Source of the DNA: Synergistaceae bacterium
GTDB taxonomy: Bacteria > Synergistota > Synergistia > Synergistales > Aminobacteriaceae
DNA: 29,551 bases
Direction of reading: 5' to 3'
Assembly: GCA_017475805.1 (NCBI GenBank)
Contig: JAFVEW010000090.1
Coordinates: 1-29,551, forward strand
Part shown: positions 1 to 6,068 of the stretch, piece after piece
How the letters are laid out: every line of letters begins with the position of its first letter
Numbering within the stretch: the stretch's first letter is position 1
Translations under genes and position numbers: made by a program
The notes under the pieces: generated by a model
What the model was told of the DNA's origin: nothing
Database searches by the model: none
What the model saw: the letters and a program-made list of their open reading frames with translations, nothing else

Positions 1-127
1 AGGTGCGAGATACATTTCTTTTTTAGGGTGCAAAATCGATTACCGGGGGTGCAAAATCGATTACCGGGGGTGCAAAATCGATTACCTGGGGTGCAAAATC
101 GATTACCGGGGGTGCAAAATCGATTAC
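1..127. repeat. Terminal direct repeat, left copy (circular-molecule overlap)
   Basis: These 127 bases match 29425-29551 at 126 positions; the only difference is T at 87 against G at 29511. A short unique prefix (AGGTGCGAGATACATT...) precedes the iterons in both copies. The simplest reading is an assembly overlap of a circular molecule closing inside a tandem repeat. The true iteron number is then uncertain, and the unique length is about 29,424 bases. A genuine duplication is less likely. Confidence 0.85.
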
Positions 128-129
128 CG
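26..129 (+). repeat. Iteron array of the replication origin (21-bp units)
   Basis: Five direct repeats begin at 29, 50, 71, 92 and 113 with exact 21-bp period. The unit is TGCAAAATCGATTACC followed by five G; the third unit has CCTGGGG instead of CCGGGGG, and the last runs into A-rich DNA. The unit contains the palindrome AATCGATT between GGT and ACC. A spacing of two helical turns and a position just downstream of the rep operon (ends 29409 on the circle) fit iterons bound by a winged-helix plasmid initiator. Confidence 0.85.
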
Positions 130-229
130 AAAAAAATTTTTTTTACACCTAAAACATTGCATTGCAAGCATTTACAAAGATAGCGATTTTCGGATAAGTA
201 TTATAGGTACTATAGGTATTATAGAAATG
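130..229. other. AT-rich segment beside the iterons, possible unwinding region
   Basis: Directly after the last iteron comes a run of A then T, followed by about 90 bases low in GC. It includes an 11-bp palindrome TTGCATTGCAA (157-167), a degenerate DnaA-box-like match TTATCCGAA on the minus strand (189-197), and three 9-bp repeats of the form TAYTATAGR (199-225). Iteron array plus AT-rich stretch plus secondary repeats is the usual layout of a plasmid origin. Assignment as the melting region is inferred. Confidence 0.5.
199..225. repeat. Three tandem 9-bp repeats in origin region
   Basis: The units TATTATAGG, TACTATAGG and TATTATAGA are directly adjacent. They may be the 9-mers seen in many origins or a protein-binding array. 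The sequence does not decide the function. Confidence 0.55.
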
Positions 230-277
230 GAGCCTTCGTCGAGGTCGCTAAAAAGCGAGCGACCTCTTCCTCGGCTC
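230..277. repeat. Two-tier hairpin between origin and polB end
   Basis: GAGCC (230-234) pairs with GGCTC (273-277), and GAGGTCGC (241-248) pairs with GCGACCTC (259-266). The stems are separated by symmetric 6-base internal loops (ttcgtc, ttcctc), with a 10-base apex. No T-run follows on either strand, so an ordinary terminator is unlikely. Possible roles are a single-strand initiation signal for the plasmid primase, a protein site at the origin, or a structured RNA. Confidence 0.6.
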
Positions 278-387
278 TGAATAATTCCACCGTAAAATAT
301 TTCCACACTGAAGTGGTTGGTTTATCAGCCGTAATTCAGAGAGCAAAGAGCTATCTTCGGCGTTATTTCATTCAATTATTCTGCAAG

Positions 388-424
388 AAAAAATTGCATT
401 CCCCTTAAAACTGAGTCGCAATTT
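388..424 (-). terminator. Likely intrinsic terminator of polB
   Basis: On the minus strand, AAATTGC (424-418) pairs with GCAATTT (397-391) around a 20-base loop, and the stem runs into TTTTTTCTT. It lies just after the polymerase stop codon. The long loop and low-GC stem make it a modest terminator. Confidence 0.5.
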
Positions 425-433
425 AAATAGGTT

Positions 434-3400
434 TTATACGTTTTTATCGGCCTTGTCAGCGATCATACGTTCTAAAAGTTCACGGCAATCTTCTTCACTG
501 ACAATTTGCTCGGCACGATCCTTTCGGCGGCAGTTTTTCCAGCTTGACTCGGTAAATAATTTACCGCTGTTATTAAATTTATTAATCCACTCGACCTTTC
601 CCTTAACGCTTTTATTCGGATCGGACAGAGCCGGAATTTTCCAACGTCCGAGTCGATGCCCCATAACGCAACTGACTAAAATACTCCAGTCAACATTTTT
701 AACATGCCTTCTATGAGTATTTCTAGATTCTACGGCATGAATTTTCAGCCAAAACTTAGTCCAGTCGGTTTTTGTCCTTAGGCAGGTCATACCGTCGTAA
801 ACTTTTCTATACTTCTTGTATTCATCAACATTTTCATACGGAACGGAATCGAAACTCATCAATTCGCAATTAGGAACGTCAGGCAAAGTGATAGTTTGAG
901 GCTCACCTTTCACTGAAGCTTCTTCGGTTACGCCTTTCACTGTGAAAAATTTTTGCTCGAATGACGTTTCTAACGGCTTACGCTTCATATCGAAGTCCAT
1001 GCGAAGATGTCTCTCCCGACCTTCGCAAATAAAGTCTTTTCTTTTCGTTAGATTCCCACCGTGATACGATAATTCTTTGAAGCCCGTAAAATGTTTCTCA
1101 TGCGAACAAACCCTGTTAGTACGAACAGCAACCTCGTGCATACTTGAATATCTGTCAATTAATCCGCCTGGTTTCATGTCAACCTCGCCGTATTTATCAT
1201 TCATGTAACTTGGATGAAGACCATTACGTGCGCAAACGCCGTTTTCATCTTGACTGATGTTTCCCCTTGTTGAGAAGTTCAGGAATGACGATTGCGTATG
1301 CTTTTCCTCCCACATCTCATGCGAACCAGTCAAACGCATACGAGAGTCTCTAAAAATTTTGCCAAAACCGTAAAGGTCAAGACCGTTTAAGGTGTCAAAA
1401 GGAGCGTCACTGATGAATCCGTCTGTGGTTACGGAGTAGCAGTTAAAGCCTAGATTATACAGTTGGTTCATTGCAGAAATCAGAATACATCTCGTGATAG
1501 ACGTAGTCAAACAGGCATGAACAGGTGAGGTCAGCTTTGAACTGCCGATCTCTTCCATCATTGAAGAAGCGGCATTCCACGACGATTTAGGTTTAATATT
1601 CTGAGCTGTTTTTCCATAGAGAGAGTTAATCGCCATCTTAATAAAATCTTGTTCAAAGCTCTTGCTCCCCCAGTGATCTTTTGCTATTTGTCGATCTTTA
1701 ACGAGTTGCTCGGCGACTTTATATAGGCATTTACTCGGCGAACTGTCCGGCATAATTCTTTGTGAAACTACATATACGCGCCGCGCTTTTATTTTTGCTC
1801 CTAATTTAAGAGCGAGATACATTTCAGGCCCTGAAGTGTAGCATTTCGTTAATCCGGCAGAAGTTCTCGGAAAGATCGGGCATCCGTTTACGTTGATCGG
1901 AATACATGGGAAAAGGACATTTTTCGGAAATTCAAACTCAATATCACCGAACATCAAGTCGCAAGGAGAATTAAATTCATCAAGCGTTAATAATTTTTTC
2001 TCGATGGTCTTGATTATTAAATTGTCGCTGTTCCAGTCAGGAACCATAACACATGACATTGCCGTAGGATAGGCCTGTTGCAAGTCATAATCATGGGTCA
2101 GTTTCTCAACATACCGAACGCCGAAACACCCGTTAAATCCACCAGAGTAGGCATTTACCGAAGTCTGCAGAATTAGCTGCGCGTCATCTGAAACAGCTTC
2201 CAAACTCTTTTTTTCTCTAAATTTTCGGGCATTAGAAGTTTTTTCTTTCCCATAATTTTTTTTACAGAGACCGCGATAATTTAAGTCAAATTCATCATCG
2301 TCTGTAATATTAAAATAAGCCTTAATTGTAGATATAGCAACTTTTTGTGCCCCAGCTGTGATAGTAATAGGCATTGCTTTATTGATCCCCCAAAGCTCAC
2401 TGGAATACATCAGGCAGATAACACTGTCGTTGATCGAATATTCAAAGTATCGCACAGGGTCAGCCTTGAAATACTCGTCCATGTGTTCGATAGCATCGTA
2501 CGGCAGTTCTAATTTGAACAAGGAAATAGCTTCGCCTAACTTTTTAAGGCTTCCTTGTCCGGCCGGAGCAAAACATTTCGTGTCTCTAATGTTCAGATTA
2601 ACATGATAAAATTTATTAGGCTTCTGAACAGCTTTAACAGAATGGCATATAGGATATAAACTCACCAACCCGCCTTGTATGTGGCTGCAGTTCACTATGA
2701 TGTCCGAGTCTAAAATTTCTTTCTCACTCTTTGAAATTTTAAAAGTCGATAAGTCGGCTTGATCAAAATGACATACTAACGTGATGTTTTTTTTAGGAAA
2801 AGCGTAAGGATCAAAGATATATCCACCATCTAATGTCTTTTCAGATTGAAATGGTTTATCACATTGTTTTAGAAGTAATGCTTTTTCCGTATTTAAAACA
2901 GATTTTTCATACGCTTCTTCGGGGGATTTGAATTTTTTTCTCTTACCCGATTTAACCGTAGCCCACCATCTTCGAGCATCACGTTTGTCATAAGCCTCGC
3001 ATAAATTATATTTTGTCAAAATCCAAGATAACATACGCCAAAACGAAAGCCTTTGTTTGTTGACAGGTAAAAATATTATTTCGTGAATTTTCTCATAATC
3101 ATTCGGAGCGTAAAGAGCGAACTGATACGATATTATATGTCGTTCTTCCCCAGAATTAACGTTGACGTACTCAGTGTCGAAGCCTATCGTGAGTGAATCG
3201 ATATCATAACGCATAGCTTTAACAGAATCCAAATCTTGCAGAGATTTAATTTCTTTTGTCGTATTGGGTCGAGCATCACCAACTCCAAGCATAATAGTAG
3301 CCTCTGACCCCGTTGTCCCAAGCTCTATGTTACAGGCTTGTTTTGAGCCACTATTGTCTGGTGTTAATTTTTCTATAGATTTATGCTCAAAATATTCCGG

Positions 3401-3580
3401 GTATTTATCTTTGATTGAAATTGTCCTTGCAAAAATTCGAGCTTCTTCTACTATAGAAGAATTACCGTTTCGTTCAAGACGACTCTCTTGCCAACTTTCA
3501 GCTGAAAGTTTTTCTTTCGCCGAAGAGTCTTGCCTGTCCAGCTCATTAACTATTGCTGTTGAGGATAAAAATTTTTCCAT
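434..3580 (-). CDS. Family B DNA polymerase with 3'-5' exonuclease
   Basis: This 1048-residue protein is very likely the plasmid's own replicative DNA polymerase. Proofreading motifs of the DEDDy type are present: D135-T-E137 (FDTEY), D273 (CHFDQAD) and Y381-SIN-D385. A Y-x-GG motif (478-481) precedes the polymerase domain, as in phage-type family B enzymes. Motif A is YDLQQAYP (catalytic D499), motif B is K648-MAINSLYG, and motif C is VTTDGF. Motif C keeps the metal-binding D720 but has T where DTDS enzymes have the first D. The N-terminal ~125 residues match nothing I know. The start is supported by AGAGGT about 9 bases upstream. It lies downstream of the ssDNA-binding gene and is probably cotranscribed from the promoter at 4601-4573. 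Plasmids seldom encode a full polymerase, so phage ancestry is likely. No terminal protein is evident. Confidence 0.93.
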   Translation of the reverse strand: MEKFLSSTAIVNELDRQDSSAKEKLSAESWQESRLERNGNSSIVEEARIFARTISIKDKYPEYFEHKSIEKLTPDNSGSKQACNIELGTTGSEATIMLGVGDARPNTTKEIKSLQDLDSVKAMRYDIDSLTIGFDTEYVNVNSGEERHIISYQFALYAPNDYEKIHEIIFLPVNKQRLSFWRMLSWILTKYNLCEAYDKRDARRWWATVKSGKRKKFKSPEEAYEKSVLNTEKALLLKQCDKPFQSEKTLDGGYIFDPYAFPKKNITLVCHFDQADLSTFKISKSEKEILDSDIIVNCSHIQGGLVSLYPICHSVKAVQKPNKFYHVNLNIRDTKCFAPAGQGSLKKLGEAISLFKLELPYDAIEHMDEYFKADPVRYFEYSINDSVICLMYSSELWGINKAMPITITAGAQKVAISTIKAYFNITDDDEFDLNYRGLCKKNYGKEKTSNARKFREKKSLEAVSDDAQLILQTSVNAYSGGFNGCFGVRYVEKLTHDYDLQQAYPTAMSCVMVPDWNSDNLIIKTIEKKLLTLDEFNSPCDLMFGDIEFEFPKNVLFPCIPINVNGCPIFPRTSAGLTKCYTSGPEMYLALKLGAKIKARRVYVVSQRIMPDSSPSKCLYKVAEQLVKDRQIAKDHWGSKSFEQDFIKMAINSLYGKTAQNIKPKSSWNAASSMMEEIGSSKLTSPVHACLTTSITRCILISAMNQLYNLGFNCYSVTTDGFISDAPFDTLNGLDLYGFGKIFRDSRMRLTGSHEMWEEKHTQSSFLNFSTRGNISQDENGVCARNGLHPSYMNDKYGEVDMKPGGLIDRYSSMHEVAVRTNRVCSHEKHFTGFKELSYHGGNLTKRKDFICEGRERHLRMDFDMKRKPLETSFEQKFFTVKGVTEEASVKGEPQTITLPDVPNCELMSFDSVPYENVDEYKKYRKVYDGMTCLRTKTDWTKFWLKIHAVESRNTHRRHVKNVDWSILVSCVMGHRLGRWKIPALSDPNKSVKGKVEWINKFNNSGKLFTESSWKNCRRKDRAEQIVSEEDCRELLERMIADKADKNV

Positions 3581-3625
3581 TTTTTTTTGACCTCTTTCTT
3601 AAATTACGTCGAAAGAAGCACGGCA

Positions 3626-3647
3626 TGATATAATCTTAAATTAAGAT
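3626..3647 (+). promoter_or_regulatory. TGATATAAT element over a palindrome upstream of polB
   Basis: TGATATAAT (3626-3634) on the plus strand is an extended -10 pointing away from polB and antisense to the ssDNA-binding gene. It abuts the 15-bp palindrome ATCTTAA-A-TTAAGAT (3633-3647). No plus-strand gene follows, so this may be an antisense-RNA promoter, an operator for polB, or chance in AT-rich DNA. The rest of 3581-3764 holds only a small stem (GTCGT/ACGAC, 3668-3682). Confidence 0.3.
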
Positions 3648-3764
3648 ATTTTAAGAAATAAATCAATGTCGTTTTTCACGACGTTTAATAATTTCCAATG
3701 GAGGCAAGGAAGAAAATCCAATAGTTGTCGGACTGTTGAAAAATCTTCTTTGCCAGTTTGGTTA

Positions 3765-4328
3765 CTACTCTAATTCTTCTTCTTCAGATATTTCCTCAAA
3801 ATCATCTTCAACCGCAAAGGTATTGAGATCTTCTAAATAATTCTTATTATCAATCAGCTGTACGTTTTTGAGAACTGCATAAATGCGAGGAGTGCCCTCG
3901 ATTCTGCTTGCTCTAAAAAGCACAGAAATTCTTCCTTTTGCGCCGGAAACAGGTTCTGATGTCAGGTTTATCGGCTCTCTTTGAGCATCAACAATATTAG
4001 GTTTTTCAGTAGTCGCGGCTCTTAAAACGTAGAAGTTAGGGATGTCGTAATCTTCTCTGATAGGTTTAATGACATCAGCGAAAGATATTTCTACGCCATT
4101 TTCACTAAGCTTACCATGATTCTGTTCAAAAGTCGCTTTCATCGCGTTCTCTATGTTTGAAACTGTTTTTTCATCATTCATCGGGAACACAATGACTGTT
4201 GAGTATTTCTCATGCTCGTATAGATTTTCTGTTTTCAGAAGTCTATTCCTGTGGAGATAACCACTTATCGTCGCACGCTGTTGTTGCAATAAGGCTTTGG
4301 CCTCAGCTTTCGCTTTCGCGAGTTTCAT
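3765..4328 (-). CDS. DUF2815-type single-stranded DNA-binding protein
   Basis: This 187-residue protein resembles the phage DUF2815 family, which behaves like T7 gp2.5-type ssDNA-binding proteins. The family pattern is visible in KYSTVIVFPMND (about 42-53) followed by an alternating helix. GAKGRISVLFRAS and YAVLKNVQLID precede an acidic C-terminus ending EEISEEEELE. Such acidic tails are how SSBs contact other replication proteins. The start has a strong AAAGGAGG site. It is the first large gene of a probable SSB-polB unit with a consensus promoter and about 240 bases of leader. Its place next to the polymerase supports a role coating ssDNA at the fork. Confidence 0.75.
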   Translation of the reverse strand: MKLAKAKAEAKALLQQQRATISGYLHRNRLLKTENLYEHEKYSTVIVFPMNDEKTVSNIENAMKATFEQNHGKLSENGVEISFADVIKPIREDYDIPNFYVLRAATTEKPNIVDAQREPINLTSEPVSGAKGRISVLFRASRIEGTPRIYAVLKNVQLIDNKNYLEDLNTFAVEDDFEEISEEEELE

Positions 4329-4381
4329 TATGAAATTTCCTCCTTTACAAAATTTTTAAAAACTTTCTTGCTTCTTAGAAA

Positions 4382-4537
4382 TCACGAATTAATAATGACG
4401 GCGTTTCTGACTTTATTCAGGTATAGCAATGGTTTTAGACTTCCCTCACGAATATCATTTTCGCCGAAGTTAATTATTCGCATTTTCACCGAACGCAGGA
4501 ATTTTTCTCGCTTGAGGCGGCTGAACAGTTGTTTCAA
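4382..4537 (-). CDS. Possible small leader ORF, 51 aa (weak)
   Basis: An open frame from TTG (4537), or from ATG at 4483 for 33 residues, ends at TGA 54 bases before the ssDNA-binding gene. It lies inside the ~240-base leader that would be made from the promoter at 4601-4573. The N-terminal part is basic (FSRLKREKFLRSVKMR). No convincing ribosome binding site precedes either start, and I recognise no family. It could be a leader peptide, a decayed gene, or chance. Confidence 0.2.
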   Translation of the reverse strand: MKQLFSRLKREKFLRSVKMRIINFGENDIREGSLKPLLYLNKVRNAVIINS

Positions 4538-4572
4538 CCCTTCATTGCCACCTAATGGTGAATTTACGGAGA

Positions 4573-4601
4573 ATTATAAGTGAGGAATGTAATTTTGTCA
4601 A
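4573..4601 (-). promoter_or_regulatory. Consensus sigma-70-type promoter for SSB-polB
   Basis: On the minus strand TTGACA (4601-4596), a 17-base spacer and TATAAT (4578-4573) match the vegetative consensus exactly. Transcription would begin near 4566 and give a leader of about 240 bases before the DUF2815 gene. It is the strongest promoter match I found in the window. Confidence 0.85.
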
Positions 4602-4638
4602 TTTTTTTCAATTTCTGCTCACTTTTTTTCAGTGATAT

Positions 4639-4658
4639 AAATTGCCACGTGGCAATTT
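4639..4658. promoter_or_regulatory. 20-bp perfect palindrome with CACGTG centre, candidate parS/operator
   Basis: AAATTGCCAC joined to GTGGCAATTT forms a perfect palindrome centred on CACGTG. The chromosomal parS site bound by Spo0J/ParB (TGTTTCACGTGAAACA) has the same central hexamer. The palindrome lies between the SSB promoter and the parB promoter, about 230 bases before parB. It could be a centromere-like ParB site, an operator for both divergent promoters, or both. I saw no second copy. Confidence 0.6.
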
Positions 4659-4706
4659 GGAGCTTCCCTTATAGTTCACGGAATTAGAAAAAATCGTTGG
4701 AACGTA

Positions 4707-4715
4707 TGTTATAAT
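4707..4715 (+). promoter_or_regulatory. Extended -10 promoter of parB
   Basis: TGTTATAAT is a full extended -10 element; no good -35 hexamer lies 17 bases upstream, as is common for this class. The start would be near 4722, leaving a ~168-base leader with a small stem (GTCTT/AAGAC) but no convincing ORF. The same TGTTATAAT occurs before the DUF3990 gene. Confidence 0.6.
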
Positions 4716-4889
4716 CTGAAATGTCTTTTGCCAAGACGCATTAAAAAAGCATGGCGACAGTAATCGCTTCGTGAGTCGTTACAAATACTACATTTGTTCG
4801 CTATGGCGGATAGAAAAACTATAAACTGAGATTTTGTAACTATTTGTAAAAGTAAATGCTGTAGCCTTGAAAAAAAGGAGTTATTTGTT

Positions 4890-5984
4890 ATGGGAGAAAA
4901 AGATTCGACATTGCAAGGCAAATACGAGGAGAAAAAAATAAAGTTCGTTGATGTCTCGAAATTAGTGGATTTTTCGGGTGAGGCAGAGGCTACAGAAAAA
5001 GATGGAGAAGTGAAAGTGTCGTTCACAAATCCGTTTGACGTGCCTGATCCTGAGCTTGTGAGTAAAAAGAAAAATGAAGAAAAGACTGTCGCAGATAAGG
5101 ACATGGAGAAGTTAATTAAGGGAATCGAAGAGTTCGGCGTTATGGTTCCGCTCACTGTTCGCAAATCAAAAGACCAAAAAAATAAATACGAGTTGTTATC
5201 TGGGTATAGGAGAAGAGAAGCCGTTAAATTCATTAATAAAAATCGCCCGAAAGAGAATCAAATAAAAGTACCTATCATTGTAGAAAAAGATTGCGATGAT
5301 GCCAGAGCAAAATTTATTTTGGCGAATTCTAATACATGTCGTAGCAAAATTTCACTGAAAGAACTGATAAAAGCCTGTGGTAAAACTTATAGAACGAAGC
5401 GTGAGGCTAACCCAAATAGAAGTAAAGACGAAATCGCAAAAGAGGTCGGTGAACTTTTTAACGTTCTCTCCGATAATGTTATCCGCTACTCGATGCTTAT
5501 TAATCTTAACGACGGTTTGCTGGAACTGATAGGCGGAGAAAATGAAAAGGGAACACGCAAGAGAACCGAGAGCAAATATAAAAGTCCAGGAAAGGTAAGG
5601 CTTTCTCGAAGAGCTGGAGTATCTCTTGCAACATTAAACGAGGATCAGCAAAAAATTCTGCTTAATGTGTTAGAAGATAATAAAGACCTCGCTATTTCGG
5701 TGAAAATGGCCAGTGAAATAAGAAAAAAGTTTGCGGACAAACCGAAAATGAGCGAAGACGACTTGGTAGCTTTTATTAAAGGCGTTAACGAAGAACAGTC
5801 TGTAAATAACAGTCAGCCTGAACCTAAACCGATCAACTTAAATGATTTATTATCAGAAACTGACAATAAAGACACTCAGAAAATTTTTGGAGTTCTGAAA
5901 GACTTTCTTGAAAAATGGCAAGAGGCCGGCAGTCCTGAGAATTTTACGATAACGGCCACATCATTGTCAGGGCAGTCTCAATAA
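4890..5984 (+). CDS. parB: Solo ParB/Spo0J-family protein
   Basis: The 364-residue protein has the N-terminal ParB fold. A helix (DKDMEKLIKGIEEFG, ~69-83) leads into VPLTVRK, then YELLSGYRRREA (100-111), the nucleotide-binding GxRRxxA box. NSNTCRSKIS (146-155) corresponds to the second box (ENxxR) with the glutamate replaced. A helix-turn-helix region probably covers ~177-216 (RSKDEIAKEVGELF), and a charged variable tail follows. AAGGAG precedes the ATG. No ParA ATPase is encoded here, so active partition would need a host ParA; alternatively the protein acts as a sequence-specific regulator or clamp. The CACGTG palindrome just upstream is the obvious candidate site. Confidence 0.88.
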   Translation: MGEKDSTLQGKYEEKKIKFVDVSKLVDFSGEAEATEKDGEVKVSFTNPFDVPDPELVSKKKNEEKTVADKDMEKLIKGIEEFGVMVPLTVRKSKDQKNKYELLSGYRRREAVKFINKNRPKENQIKVPIIVEKDCDDARAKFILANSNTCRSKISLKELIKACGKTYRTKREANPNRSKDEIAKEVGELFNVLSDNVIRYSMLINLNDGLLELIGGENEKGTRKRTESKYKSPGKVRLSRRAGVSLATLNEDQQKILLNVLEDNKDLAISVKMASEIRKKFADKPKMSEDDLVAFIKGVNEEQSVNNSQPEPKPINLNDLLSETDNKDTQKIFGVLKDFLEKWQEAGSPENFTITATSLSGQSQ

Positions 5985-5998
5985 TTTTGAATTAAATC

Positions 5999-6054
5999 GG
6001 CGGCATAGGGTGCTGTCTGTAGCTTATTGGGTTATCGTAGTGCTCTTTGCCGCC
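5999..6054. repeat. Long near-continuous hairpin between convergent genes
   Basis: GGCGGCA (5999-6005) pairs with TGCCGCC (6048-6054). After one T/T mismatch, AGGGTGC (6007-6013) pairs with GTGCTCT (6040-6046) using GU pairs. TAGCT (6020-6024) can pair with GGTTA (6030-6034) at the apex. Outside, AAATC can pair with GATTT past a two-base bulge. It fills the gap between parB and the primase-helicase gene. It may stop both transcripts, though there is no clear T-run; the GU pairing suggests a role as folded RNA or single-stranded DNA. Confidence 0.65.
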
Positions 6055-6068
6055 ATGATTTTCTGGAA

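Noticed and set aside
26..129. Iterons read as a CRISPR array
   Set aside because: Units are directly adjacent with 21-bp period and no spacers; position next to rep fits iterons.
4709..5233. Minus-strand open frame of 174 codons
   Set aside because: Antisense to parB, rich in Ser and Phe as expected of a shadow frame, without a ribosome binding site.
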